From positions 29,932,783-29,996,782 of the forward strand of contig NC_036454.1 in assembly GCF_002775205.1 (NCBI RefSeq): 64,000 nucleotides of DNA. The letters run 5' to 3'. This document shows positions 35,793-48,190 of the stretch, one piece after another. This DNA is from Xiphophorus maculatus (lineage: Eukaryota; Chordata; Actinopteri; Cyprinodontiformes; Poeciliidae). Position numbers and translations under genes: made by a program. The first letter of the stretch is position 1. Each line of letters opens with the position of its first letter. Below the pieces are notes generated by a model that had not been told where the DNA came from, did no database searches, and saw only the letters and a program-made list of their open reading frames with translations.

Positions 35793-38700
35793 ATCACAAT
35801 CCTATCCTATAGTGAAAAATCATTTCCACAAAAGTGCTGACCCTGATCCTGGGGTTTTTGTAAACTTTCCTGATGCTGAGGCTGCAAATGGTGCCGGTAT
35901 CCCGTTTTACAAATAACTGTCACTTACAAACAGCTATTACATTCACTATTACTTCATAACTCTGCAGCAGTCTCTTCTCCTGAGCAAATACAGGAAAACC
36001 CCAAACCACTGGCCCCAGAGTGGAGGAAAGAAAATCTGAGTATGTAGAGTAAATGGTAGTAAGGGCTCTCTGTAAGAAAAACATTGTTAAACAGAAAATC
36101 GTTGACCCAGAAGATCAATTGCTTGACAATAAGTTGGAAACTGAATTTTTATCCTGATAATTACCCCATGTCGAAATCAAGTTAAATTAACACAGAATAT
36201 TTATGTTGTAATTGGTAAATCAATAAAAATTCTCTTGAACTTACCAGTAATTAAAACTAAATTGAATTTATCCTGCATTCAATTCATTTCACCCTGTTGC
36301 ATCTTTGTATTGATGAAACTATAGCTTCATTGGTAACCACTTTTTCTTGATGACAAATGCTGGTTTTGTTTTTTTTTTTTTAAAGTCTACAGGAAGCATC
36401 CTGAAAGCATACTGCAAATTCCAAGGGAGTTATTTCATCCCCTGAAAATATTTCCTCCTCTCACATTAGAGCTCTGCGTCCACAGACAGCTGTTTTTGTA
36501 CTGTAAGAAACCAAAAACTCCTTTTGGAGTCCTTCCCAAAAGAGTGGATTTTTGCAGGTCATCCTTTTTGTATCTTCCTCTGACAAACCTCCTGTTCCCT
36601 TCTCACACAGCAGAGAAAACGATGCAAGATGAAGGCAGATCAGCTTCAAGGACGTGGTGTTCATACAGTTTATTGTCATAAAACATGATGATTGTGCAGC
36701 AACTAGTGAACTCAGACCAGTAATTAATATTATTTTAATTATACTATAATAGTTTCAAGATATAATTAAAATTTTGTCAGAACCCCTAACAATAAACGTG
36801 AAGACATTCAAACCAAGGAGTTTATGAAGTGGAACGTGAAGAAGAACAATGTTTTCTGTAAACTTTGCCTGTAGACGGTTACCTGGAACCACAGTAGGAT
36901 GCAATCCGAGCAGAATTACCAGCAACTCGTACCAAAACTTTGTGAACATGCTAACCTCTGCAGTTCCGCAACATCACCAGTAGGAGGAGGTGAGCTGAAA
37001 GAAGACTAACTGTGTAAAAGGAACATCGAATGACAATGGCGTGCACGTTTCAGGGGACCTTTTGTCAGAACCATATTAGATTTCTTAATGCAGCTCAAAG
37101 ATCTTCAACTCCAGGTCTTGATGTTCGGTGTCCTGTAACGTTTAGACGTGTCCCTGGTCCAACACAACAGAACCATATGAAAATAACAAGGCTGCCTTCC
37201 CAAAACTCTAGCTAGGACAAAAGTTTTTTTTTTTCCTCTCTCAGTTCATGTCAACTTATTTATGTTTGTTTGAGTTTAGTTATGCAGCACCTATTCACAA
37301 ACGATGTCTAAAGGAAATTTATGAGGCAAACTCGGCTATTTGATCAAATCAACAAACACGTCAAAGAAGGAACGGGTCGATGTTTAACCTAGTTATTTCC
37401 AGCTTTTGCAAATACTGCTGTATGAACTCCAACCACGTGTGCTACTTCCACAAACTAGTTAGCTTAACTTAAACAAGTTGAACCCATAGATACATAGACA
37501 AAAAACAACTTGGGGAAAGTAACTGCAGTTGCGCTGTTCAACACTGGCCACACTCACTTCCGACGTCCGTCATGGCGCATAGCGTGATCAAGAAACGAAG
37601 TTGCAAAAGGGCCTTAGACAAATATCTATTCTTTTGAAACTTCTGTATTGATTTTACCTCTGAAGGTGCTGATGGAACAGACAGATACCTGTTGAGTTGA
37701 AGCCTGTATTTTCTTATTTTTTCATATAAATCAAATATTGCCATAGACTCAGCGACCAAAAGGACACAAGACACCCAGCAGTGGAGTAGCTTTGTCTTGC
37801 TAACACAACATCACCTCTTCAGGTTCCTCAGAGCTGAACGTTAGCCCTTTTTGGCAAGATATTTTTTCCACACATTTCATCAACATCGTCATAAAATGGC
37901 CTTGCTTTGTCTCTTTTATTGAAGTCAGAGTCACTGAACCATGAGCATGAGACATTTTCAGCATTTCGTGAGTAAGAAAATTGTTTACCAGCTAAAAGAG
38001 TCTCCTTTAACTTAATTGTGATCCTTTTCCTGACAACCAGGTTTAGCCCCCAAGCATCTGAAAATGAAACAGCTGGACACTATAATGTCATGACAGCCAA
38101 ATTTAGACACTGATTCCAAAGTTTTCCGAACAGATCTAGGTTTTTGTTTTTCTAAGAGTTCATCTGAATAGCCAAATCATTTTGTTTCTTAGCAACAGAA
38201 AGCTCTTTGTGACCAGGAATGTTTGGGGGAAAAGGGTTTATTAGATTAAAGAAATTAGTAGAAGGATATTAGTCATCTTTGTAATGTGCTGAGTATTGCC
38301 AGCAATAAACTGAACTGAACCGTGGAGCAAATAAAATATCCTAGAATCCATCTGGGTCAGGCCACCGCTCTTTTATCTGCAGCTGAAACCGTCCTTCTGC
38401 CTGACAGCATACCCGATAGACCAAGTAGACCATCACAGCACTCCAATTTACTTTGTTCTGGAGTTATCTGCAGAGAATAAACAAACACATCAGACCAACT
38501 GTGAAAGGGTCTGTGTGCAGCAACCTTTACTAGAAGACAAGCTTTAAAGAAGGCATAAAAATAATGCAGATTTGGTTAAGGCGTCGTACACGAGTTCCAT
38601 CATTCTTGTGATGGGACGTTTAGTGTTTTTAGCTCAACGGAAATCTCGGAGTTCACTTCAACAAGGCTGCTCCAGTTATTTAGGTGACCTCATTCTCACT

Positions 38701-39728
38701 TAGCTTCAATCTAAATGCGATGGCATGCGGAACATCAAACTCACAAGTTAAAGTCCAGAGTCTCATGTAAACTCAGAAGATGGAGATTTACAAGTAATTG
38801 TCAATAGAATTTTCTACTTTGGAAAAGTGCAAAATGTCTCAGTAGTCATATCAGAAACTGTGTGGCCCATTGAGCCAGAGAGAGAGACCATTTAGAGGCC
38901 CAGGAAACCTTTGCAGATGTTTTGAGTTCATTAGCTGATTAAGGTATGACACCATGATCTTTGTCACAGTGCTTTATTATCAGTCACTGAATTTTGACTT
39001 GTAACAGGGGTTGTTGATACAGACTTAAAATATTGTAACAATATTTTGTGGTAACTTTGTGATAGGGATAAAGAATATGAGAAAAAAAAAACTACTTACT
39101 ACTTATTCTTTAGATAACTGCATGGATGTGATTGCCTGGCACAGCATTCATACTGCCACAAACACAAATATTGTTCTAGAAAAAATCTTCCTGTTTACAA
39201 CAGGTTTCTTCAGAACGCCACTTATTTAAAAAAAAAAAATAATTCTGATTTACGTCAGTAAGGTGCACAGAGTGGCTGCATTTAATCATATCTTTAAATT
39301 TACTGATGTTTATTGACACGTTCGTGGATCAAGCAGTGGAGAAAATAGTAATAAAAAAAACATTTCCAACCATACTGTCAGTTTGGGATTTTTTGTGTTA
39401 AGAATAATTGAAATGTATTATAACAAAGATGAATCGAAAGTTTTCATCATGAGAAGAAATGCTTAAATAATAAACGGTGCGATGAAGGCTCACGCCTGGC
39501 CTGAACCATGTCATATATGTAATGATTCTGTGTAATGTCCAAGTTTCCCCACGGATTTCTAAGTGCTCTGTTGTGAGTGCACTTTACCGCAAACTGCTCA
39601 CACCTTCACCCCCAGGTCGCCGCTGTACAACGCCTCTGTTAGTAAAAATCAGGCGCCGCAGACAGTTTCTTCCCTCCAGACAGTCTCTGTGATGAACAGA
39701 ACAAACACCTTCCAGTCTGAGTAGTCAT
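35793..39728. other. gene-free stretch, nothing recognised
   Basis: About 3.9 kb of AT-rich sequence with short T-runs and A-runs. Open frames are short and without family signature. Confidence 0.5.
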
Positions 39729-40145
39729 CCCTTACAAAAAAATCCCATGAAAATCGCATGTGACTTTCACATGTTATCACATGAAAAGCAGACATGTGGT
39801 TCACACAACTTTTTCATGTGAATGATGTGTGAAAGATGTGAATCATATGTGAAAGCACATGTATGCGTGCGATTTCGGAACGTTTCGTGGTGGAATCACA
39901 CAGTTCCACATGGGATTCACATGTGGTCCCACGTGATTCACATGTGATTTACACATTCTCACATGTGAACCGCATGTGAAAAATGGGAACCACATGTGAA
40001 AAATGGGAACCACATGTGAAAACGTGATCACACGTGAAAACATGTGATTTTTATGTGATTATTTTCGTGGACTATGTGAACCACATGTGAAAAATGGGAA
40101 CCACATGTGAAAACATGTAATTTTTGTGGGATTTTTTTGTAAGGG
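39729..40145. mobile_element. miniature inverted-repeat element rich in ACATGTG motifs
   Basis: Perfect terminal inverted repeats, CCCTTACAAAAAAATCCCA at 39729 and its reverse complement ending at 40145, flanked by AT on both sides. The interior carries many copies of CACATGTG or close variants (palindromic E-box-like octamers) and a direct repeat of AAAATGGGAACCACATGTG. The 417-bp element is non-coding. The superfamily is uncertain; an AT duplication would fit ISL2EU-like elements. Confidence 0.8.
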
Positions 40146-41229
40146 ATCTGCTCTGCTGTGAAACAAAACCATCATATTTTCTAACTTCAACCTGCTTTTC
40201 TTGGTTTTTCTTTTTTTTTTTTGCATATAGAAAATTGAGTGTACATACACTTAGTGGTTTTATTTCATTCTTTATTTTATTTTCTCTTACGTTTATCAAT
40301 TTATGCCTGAGTGCTTGGAACCGAAGTGAAATTCCTTATTTGTGCACTGACCAATGAGGCCAATTCTGACGTCACTCCAAATCTGCACCATCAGCGTCCT
40401 AATTCCTCACCCCAATCAGATCTTATTCGTTAGGATAAGGAACATTGAGTAAATACAATAAATATACACTTGATGCCCCATTTGATATGCCATCAAGGAT
40501 CAATTTGTGCTGCTATATTACGGCTACCAGTTCTGTTTCTTCATAAACCGACTTCAGCCACTTGAGCAAATTCTTAGCATTTATCAAAGGGGGCAAATTA
40601 AACTGATCAAAGCAAACCGCAGTCTTTGCACAAATCTCCCTCTCGACACTGCTGTAATTATGAGCTTCATAAGAAACATAGCAATCGCAACGAGTGACTT
40701 TAGCAAAACTAAGCAAGCTGTCTGGAAGACAGATCGTGTTTATCCCTCAAAAGCCATGTGACATCGCATAATTTGAAATTAAAACGTCGTCTCTCCCCGG
40801 TGCCTTTCATTCCCTCGTATTAAAACATTGATGGGAACAGTTGTTTCATGCTGTGATTGTCAAACAATAAGGTGCTGGAAAAACTTTATACCAGAACACA
40901 AACATACCACCCTCCATGATGCTCGTTTTGGGCCAAATTGTTGACCGGTGATGTTCAGAACCCTTTAAAGCATCAATCAAAAAAAGCTTCCCCCCACTCC
41001 CAAGTGCTCAGTTGGATAAATGCAGTTTTTACCCTTGTGTATTGAACAAATTTACTGAAGCAATAAAAAAACTAAAATAGATAATGAAAATAAAATTAGA
41101 GCAAGTATTGTGAGAAATATGACTGTCAAGAAAAATGTTTCATTGGACAGTTGATTTTGGTGTTTATGAATTAAGGTCCTGTAGTTTTCTTTTCCATAAG
41201 AGTCAGAAGTTAAAATAAGCTATAGATAA
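40146..41229. other. gene-free stretch with a possible conserved non-coding block
   Basis: 40580-40760 has balanced, complex sequence with homeodomain-type sites (GCTGTAATTATGAGCTTCAT) unlike the AT-rich surroundings. No exon seen. Confidence 0.35.
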
Positions 41230-41480
41230 ACATAACAACAACATTTGTTTTTTAGCCCATTTCAAGACACCCAAGGACACTTTGCAAAACAAAACAATAC
41301 AACAATGCGCTAAAAAAGAAAACAGATGTAGAAGAGGGGAAAAAAAACGAACAAACAAAGATGACAATGGAAAGGCCAGCTTGAACAGATGTGTTTTGAG
41401 ATGAGATTTATAGAGGGTTCCAGAGCTGGGGATCAGAGAGAGAGAAAAGGTCGACGAGGACAAACTGTTTCATCACTGTT
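41230..41480. repeat. probable LINE tail fragment
   Basis: CAAGACACCCAAGGACACTT, AAGGCCAGCTTGAACAGATG and GGTTCCAGAGCTGGGGATCA resemble a common fish retroelement read in reverse. It is non-coding. Confidence 0.35.
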
Positions 41481-41741
41481 CAGTTTGAGTTCAGTTCATT
41501 TCCGCTAAACAGGAAGTGAGGAGGGAGGGTGAATGAGTGGAGTATGGTGAAGCAGGATAAGAAGAGACGGGTGAAACTGGCAAAGCAACGGAAACTGATG
41601 TGGAATTTACAGAAAGTATTGCCAACAAGAAGAAGGTATGTAATGAAAAGAAGGGAACCCAGGTGGAAACCTTGGGGTACACCTGAACTGACTGGGAAAG
41701 AGTGGGACCTGAAAGATTTGTGTTGGAGTATCATCAAATAC

Positions 41742-42080
41742 TTAAAATGGGCAGTATTCTATAAAAACAACTCTTTGGAGCTATATATCATGTAATGATG
41801 AAATTCCCTCATCAAAAACATACCTGGCGTGTTGCCTTGACTCTTTCATGCATGTTTGAGAAATCTTTAATCTCCCATGGCAACCATTCAGCTGTGCAAA
41901 TGCCTCGGTGGATCTAGCGCCGCCTTCAAGGCACAGCTCCTCCTCTGAGCTGCAGTTTCCAAGCTTCAGAGCAACCCTCCCCTGCAAAAACTCAGCTCCT
42001 TCAAACTAGCAGACTAGCGATTAGCAAACAGCTGGTGGAACTGCACAACTGCTCAATGATGTGTTGACCAATCAAACACT
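41742..42080 (+). mobile_element. TTAA-flanked repeat family, partial copy
   Basis: Opens TTAAAATGGGCAGTATTCT and continues with CATCAAAAACATACCTGGCG, AATCTCCCATGGCAACCATT and CAGCTCCTTCAAACTAGCAG, in the same order as the full copies. The 3' third is lost. Confidence 0.75.
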
Positions 42081-43709
42081 TTCAGGAAACATCTAACATC
42101 TTAAAATGTATTGTAAAGAGAACCAAGGGAACTGGATGAGGGGTGATGGGAAGGGAGGAAACTTTGATTTGTTCAGAAGACTGACAGCAGGTTTTCTACA
42201 ACCTCCAGTCGGTCCAGTGATGTTTTGTTAAGACAGGTGAATAATGAGCTACAAAATGCATAACACTCATTTACTTGTTTGGCTTTAGGCTTGGATGGAT
42301 TATTATACCTAGAGCGAAAAAATGTATCAGTCAATTCATCAAACAATTCATCTGCATTCAAATAGATTCAAAGTCAAATGTGATTCAAAAATGTTACATA
42401 GATGTAGACTGAAGCTATTCAGCTTATAAGTGCCTCTCACATCTTCATTACCAATAGACTATTGACGCTCTTTATTGTCTCAACATAGCAAATGTCAAGA
42501 GAATAAAAATAATCACCAGTTACGTCCCACCAAAGAAGCAGAAAAAGGTTAACTAAGACAACTAAATCACCACCATTAAGGTTTCAATCAACAGAGATAC
42601 ACATATTTTTTAATCTAGTATTTACACTTGCTTATTTGTAGCTCATACATCCTCTGCCTTTCCTTAAACAATTTCAGAATGTTTGTTAGGGAGTATGTTA
42701 TTTTTATGGTAATGGTAAAACCACATACAATGACCCAGCCGGCCTCCAGCCCCCAGAACAAACTGGCGGCTCTGAGCAGCACTGGACGGCAGGGAGCAGC
42801 AAGAAAAGAGGGTGAAGGGGTTGGGGGTGGTTGTAAGAGGCTCGTTTATATCCATGTGAAACGAGCCCAAACAAAGACTCCCTGTTTTTAGGCCCGGACA
42901 ACCCCCCACATCTCCAACCAAGATAAATAAATAAATACAAATGGAAAGGAAACCAAATACGCCCACTGAAAAGGCTCATAAGAGAGTGACTGACAGACAG
43001 CTGGAGACAAATTGTTACATTATCTGTGGAGGGGGCCGGAGGGGAGCATGATGCGCAAAGGTAATGACGAGCAGAAGTGAAGCGGGAGGGGTCAGGGGTC
43101 ACAGTATGTGTCTGACCCTAAGCTTTAAGCCACCATTGGAGCAGAAAAAGTGAGATGAAGTGGGACGGATTGGCCTGGATTGGCCACCTAGAGACACAAA
43201 ATGTCTTAGGGTTCTTTTAAAGAATTTATGTTCTTTTTTGTCCTTATTTCTATGAACGCGTTTCATCACAAAATAAATCTCTGCTGCTCAGCTGCGAAAT
43301 ACTGACTGGACATTTCTCCTGCACCTACTCTCTCGTGTTTGACTTAATTGCTTTTCAGGCTCTCGGCCTGGCCTGGTTCTGACTGACAGAGCTGGAAGCC
43401 ACAGGGAAGGTAAAGTTATTTTGACAGTCAGCCGAGGAGACAAGGTTGATCTGACCCATGCTCACCCAGCTGGGTTTCCCATGGTGTGGAAGGGGCTGGG
43501 AACTCAACTGTTAGCTCCATTTGTCCCCACATCTCCGTCTCTGCGGCTCCGGAGCCACAAGTGAGTGACTCTTTGAACCTTCCACCAAAGGTCTTTAAAA
43601 CCTTAGCTAAAAACAATAAAGAACTAACCAATACATAAATATATTTTTTAATATAGGTATATTAACAATTGCATGTTTTATGAGGTTTTCATTTTTTTTC
43701 ATGGAAGAA
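42081..43709. other. gene-free stretch, nothing recognised
   Basis: Moderately GC-rich from 42730 to 43110 with open frames on both strands that match no family. No splice-consistent exon was seen. Confidence 0.45.
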
Positions 43710-44200
43710 TTGCAAGGCAAGGCAACTTTTTTTGGATAGCACCTTTCAGACAGAAACAAGTCAAAGTGTTTGTACAAAGAAGTTAAAAGCAACATACAAA
43801 GACGAAAAAAACCCATATCAAACAGATTAAAATTAGACAAATTAAGTTTGAACAGGTTTATTAATAATAATAATAATAAGTAAATAAATAAAAACAATTT
43901 TTAAGAGTATGCAACAGCAAATAAAAAGGTTTCCAATCTTATTTTAAATAAACTCAGGGTGGGAGCAGTCTTACAGTGAACAGGAAGCTTATTCCAGAAT
44001 GTTGGTGCATAAAATCTGAAAGCTGCTTCGTTCTAACTCTTGGAATGATGATTTGATTCCGATAATCTTAAAAGTCTTAGTGATATATAGAGTTAAAGAT
44101 GATCAGAAATCTAGAAAGTGCTTTATGAATTAATGGAATTTTGAATTCTATTCTTTGAGCAACAGGAAGTCAGTGCAAGGATCTCAGAGCTGGACTGATA
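43710..44200 (-). repeat. L2-like LINE 3' portion
   Basis: Starts with the GGCAAGGCAAGGCAAC tandem that ends such elements (read in reverse), then AGCACCTTTCAGACAGAAAC. No intact coding is present. Confidence 0.45.
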
Positions 44201-44269
44201 TGCTGATCTCTTTTTGTTTTGGTAAGGACTCTCGCAGAGGCATTCTGGAGGAAATGAAAATGTGTGTGA

Positions 44270-44338
44270 CAAAACCCACACACACACACACGCATGCCCC
44301 CACACGCGCTCACACGTCCACACACACACACACACACA
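44270..44338. repeat. CA-rich microsatellite, interrupted
   Basis: CACACA runs broken by GCATGCCC and CGCGCT-like interruptions. Confidence 0.9.
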
Positions 44339-44347
44339 AAGCAAAAT

Positions 44348-44373
44348 CATGAAGGCATTATTTTGCCTTCATG
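44348..44373. repeat. short-loop hairpin
   Basis: CATGAAGGCA, six-base loop, TGCCTTCATG. It lies just after the CA microsatellite. Confidence 0.75.
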
Positions 44374-44399
44374 CTAGCCAGAGTGTGTGGTGTCTGGAA

Positions 44400-44850
44400 T
44401 AAATCACTAAATGACCTGGCAACAAAATACATTAAAGATCTGTAGTCATTGCATCAACTTTTGAGACCAGTCGGGTCTTCTGGTTCTGGTTCTGCTCTGC
44501 ATCACTAGAATCAGAACCAAACATGGAGAAGCAGCATTCAGCTTCTATTCACCACAAATCTGGAACAAACTTCCAGAAAACTGCAAAACAGCTGAAACAC
44601 TGAGTTCTTTTAAATTAAGGTTAAAAACTCAACTGTTTAGAGTTGCCTTAGTAAGCAAGTGGAACATTCATCAACATATTTGATGTGTATTTGCTTGATG
44701 ATTTTGATTATGGCATTTGACAAAATGCTTATTGCTCGTTTTGTAATTGGTGACTGCATGATGTTTTTATGATGCAAAAGACTTTGAATTGTCTTGTTGC
44801 TGAAATGTGCTGTACAAATAACCTTGACTTGACTTGACTTGAAAGGTAAT
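44400..44850 (+). repeat. L2-like LINE C-terminus and 3' tail
   Basis: One frame reads FYSPQIWNKLPENCKTAETL, the conserved C-terminal block of L2-like LINE ORF2. It is followed by GAATTGTCTTGTTGCTGAAA, TGTGCTGTACAAATAA and the tandem CTTGACTTGACTTGA end. Confidence 0.7.
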
Positions 44851-45409
44851 GGTGACCTTTCGCTCCCTGCCTACTACGGATCCTGAGGTCCCACTATGAC
44901 GAGATGGGGGCCACTAAACAAGCTCTCATCACGGGTTCACAGCAGTCAGGACACTCCACAAAACTTCCTTTTGAGAGCTGTGGACCTTCATCAGAAGATT
45001 TTCTTCACAACCCAAGGGGCTGAGTCAGGTCTAAAATATGATCTACTTGGTTCAGAGTTTGATCATGCGCGCCATCCTCACAGGTTTGCACATTGACAAT
45101 GTAAAGACTGACATGCAGCCCTACCTTCTCCAGCACACTACGTACATCGAATGTGGTTTTGCTGGAGAAAGGGAGTATAGCATGTTTAAATGAAACGTAA
45201 CGACAAGAACAGAAAAAGTAGTCTGTGTTAGTCCAATGAGTGACTGCCGTGAATGCTGTTCACCCCAGCGACTCTTCAGTGCCCACTGACAAAAAAACCT
45301 GTCCAAAATCAAAGCACTTTTACCAGCACATCGCTGGCCACCTGATCTACGGTCCGAGTTTAGAGAGATGAGGTCTGAGATGGGACTTTTAAAAGACCTG
45401 TGAGCTGAG

Positions 45410-46540
45410 GTGTTGCAAATCAAAGAGACCATGCAAAAAGTCTACTGCCATGACAGGAGCATACCAGCAGAGGACCTGAGGACCACTACCCAGTGCAGAC
45501 CTCCACGCCTCACTCATCGTACCAGCTTGACCCATCTGCCCAATCACTACTACCCTCAGTGCTCCCCTGCAGTTCTTCAGGGTTACTATCCAATGCCTAG
45601 ACTGGCACCAAAGACAGGTACTGCATATTTCCAGCATCGCCTTGCTCCTCGGCGGTACTATATGCCCCGCCCGCAACCAAAGTATTATTCTTGTATTCAT
45701 ACAAGTGACGATTTCTGCCAGCACTGTTTCAGATTTGGGAGCAGTGACAGTTTTAGGGCAGGCTGTAAAGCACAGAGGCCAATGAAACCAATTATTAGCC
45801 AGTTAAGCTAGAAGGGGTCACTCCAACACGATATGGTGTGAACAGTGACACTGACAGGTTCCAGTGTTGTTATGGTTGTACTATGCAAAGTAAAAATCAC
45901 AGTTTAAGTGTGTAAAGGTGCCTTTTACTGCTCTTAAAACTACCAGGGGGCGCATTGGTCCAAGGCACACCACCAGAGGTTTGTGTCCAAAGAGAGCAGA
46001 CATCTGACCATCTTTGTGACCTCCTGGGGCCTTTACAAATGGATTGGTATACCATTCTGCCTTATGAGTGTGCCTGCAGTATTCAAGCAATGCATGCAGC
46101 AATGCCTGGAAGGACTACAGGATGCGATGTGTTCAGCAGGACCTTTGGGGGTCAAATTGAGGATGTCAGGAAGTTGTTGCAATGCCTCAGAGACCATGGA
46201 ACTAAGCTCAAACCAAGAAAATGTGACTTTTTCAAACCAAAAAAGTCACTGATATCTACTATTGGTAGATATCTTGAGATATCTTGGCAGAATTGTTTGT
46301 GCTGGGGGAAATGAAAATCGACATGGCAGACAGAGCAGAAGTGCCATCTCTGAGGAACAAGCAGCTATGTACTGTTAGTGAGCTTAGAGCAATTCTTTGA
46401 CTGTTAAACTACTATAAGGCAATTGATCACAGACCTTCTCGTATTGCTAAACCCCTGGACGACTGAAAAACAGAACCTCAGCAGTACACAAGAAAAGGAA
46501 AAGAGAAAAATCAAACAGAACAACAACTTGTCCTCAGTTA
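45410..46540 (+). mobile_element. Ty3/gypsy-type LTR retrotransposon remnant (gag zinc knuckle and RT pieces)
   Basis: At 45700-45780 one frame gives FCQHCFRFGSSDSFRAGC, a decayed gag-type zinc knuckle. From 45980 the frame SKESRHLTIFVTSWGLYKWI and then CLEGLQDAMC corresponds to the RT palm of Ty3/gypsy elements. A second frame gives FGGQIEDVRKLLQCLRDHG and KPRKCDFFKPK. The YLDD catalytic block is not readable. Several frameshifts and stops occur and no LTRs were found. Confidence 0.7.
46251..46273. repeat. short-loop hairpin within the gypsy remnant
   Basis: GATATCTAC, loop TATTG, GTAGATATC. It sits just before GAGATATCTTGG, where the RT frame should continue without interruption. Confidence 0.75.
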
Positions 46541-46789
46541 CCCCCATTCAGTGGAGTGATGTGCTTCAATCAGTTCCAGTTGTATGGGATTGATTAAGGC
46601 ATCATTAAAGGCTTTAATCAGTTCAGGTCCAATTTGAAATACAAACTTTTATTTTGAATTTTGGATTTGTACATGCGATTCTGGAGAAGTCAGTTCCTCA
46701 GCAAACGTCACCGGCGTATCGGTACTTTTGTGCAAGTGTATTCATACTCTATATTTTCTAAGGAGGGTTTATTACAATACAAGGTTCTT

Positions 46790-47350
46790 TTTAAAGTACA
46801 CAACACCACTGCTGGGCTGGCAAAAACAAAAATGATCCAAGCATCATTGACTGTTGCAACAGATGTCAACAATTTCCGGGCAACTACACCCACATGTTTT
46901 GGTCCTGTCCAAACCTCTCCAACTGTTGGAGCCAAGTATCGAGCGCTCCTACATGGGTGCTAACCTTTGCTCAGCTCTGCTTGGTGCCCCACCTCCTGAA
47001 TTATCTAAGCTCCCATCGATAAAAGGCAGAGTACTTGTCTTTACAACCCTTTCAGCCAGGCGTCTCGTTCTGTCTTAAATGGAAACACGCTCCCTCACAT
47101 AAAAATTGGCTTAGGGAAGTTTTGACTCATGTCAAACTTGAAGAGATTAGATGCTCTCTTGCGGATTCTTTCAAAACATCCACCAAGCTCTGGTAACCCT
47201 CCTTAGTGCAGTCATACAGAACAGCTGTCCATTCAGAAAGCAAGTAGATGATGCCCAGACCACACACTCTTTAGGCCTCCCTTCGCACCACCTTATTTTT
47301 TTTCTTTCTTTCCCTAAATGAAGGGATAGAGTAAAACACAAGCTCTGTAT
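46790..47350 (+). mobile_element. L1-like non-LTR retrotransposon 3' remnant
   Basis: One frame reads NYTHMFWSCPNLSNCW, the cysteine-histidine motif near the C-terminus of L1-like ORF2 proteins. It is followed by NWLREVLTHVKLEEIRCSL and KLWQPS-like residues. Stops break the frame. Nothing remains of the RT core here. Confidence 0.6.
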
Positions 47351-47409
47351 AGATTGCCAAAAACTTTTCTGTCAACTGTTTAGACTGGCATTAGTGGAAT
47401 TATTAGTTA

Positions 47410-48005
47410 TTAAAGGGGTAGTGTTATGTTCAATAAACTTTTTTGAGATTTACATCATGTTATAATGTTATTCCCTCTTCAAATACATACCTGGCGTGTT
47501 GTTTTGATGCATGTTTGAGAAATTTTTTAATCTCCCATGGCAACCATTCAGCTGTGCAAAATGCTGAGTGGGACCGAGCTCCACCTTCAAGGACAAAGCT
47601 CCTCCTCAGAGCTGCAGTATTCAAGCTTCCGCCCCTCAGAGCAGTGCTCTGTGACTCCTCCATTCAGTTCCTGCAGACTAGCCAGCAGCAATTACCAAAC
47701 GCCTGGTGGAACCGTGTATCAGCTGAGCTCATTATAGAAGCTACTTCTTCGTGCTATGCTGATAAAAACTTTCAGAAGGGGTTAACCGAGGAGCCATGTT
47801 GCGATCACTTCCTGAAGGCGGAGTTTCAGAAAGAGCAGGAGTTTTTAAAGAGACAGAGGCCCAGTTGCAAGGTGTTAAATTACAAAGTAAACTTTCTTTT
47901 AATTTATATTTGATGTACACAGCATTTTCAAGTGAAGGCAACATGTTGGCTTGTTCTATAAAATGGCACTCTGTGCCCGGAAAACATACAACGCTGCCCC
48001 TTTAA
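47410..48005 (+). mobile_element. TTAA-flanked repeat family, full-length copy
   Basis: Runs from TTAAAGGGGTAGTGTTATG to ACAACGCTGCCCCTTTAA, with inverted ends of about 14 bp and TTAA on each side, 596 bp in all. The flanks are two halves of an L2-like 3' tail (CAACTGTTTAGACTGGCATT before, GGAACATTGATCAATACATT after), so the insertion probably split an older LINE copy. TTAA target sites suggest a piggyBac-type origin, but the ends do not begin CCC, so the superfamily is open. Confidence 0.85.
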
Positions 48006-48190
48006 TAACTGGAACATTGATCAATACATTTGATGATCATTCTTGATGACTTTTATGATGGCATTTGACAAAATGTAACGTTTGATGCTTATTTCATAAC
48101 TGGTTACTGAATTATGTTCTTATGCTTTAAAACGCTTTGAACCGCCTTGTTCCTGACACATGCTATACAAATAAACTTGACTTAACTTGA
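48006..48190 (+). repeat. L2-like LINE 3' tail, right half of an interrupted copy
   Basis: GGAACATTGATCAATACATT through GCTATACAAATAAACTTGAC matches the end of the 44400 copy. It continues from a scrap at 47367-47395 across the inserted TTAA element. Confidence 0.6.

Noticed and set aside
42664..43102. Minus-strand frames of 100 and 132 residues
   Set aside because: Moderately GC-rich but low in conserved-looking residues, no splice-consistent structure and no recognised family.
45121..45724. Minus-strand frames of 103 and 111 residues
   Set aside because: They lie opposite a decayed gypsy-type remnant and show no family of their own.
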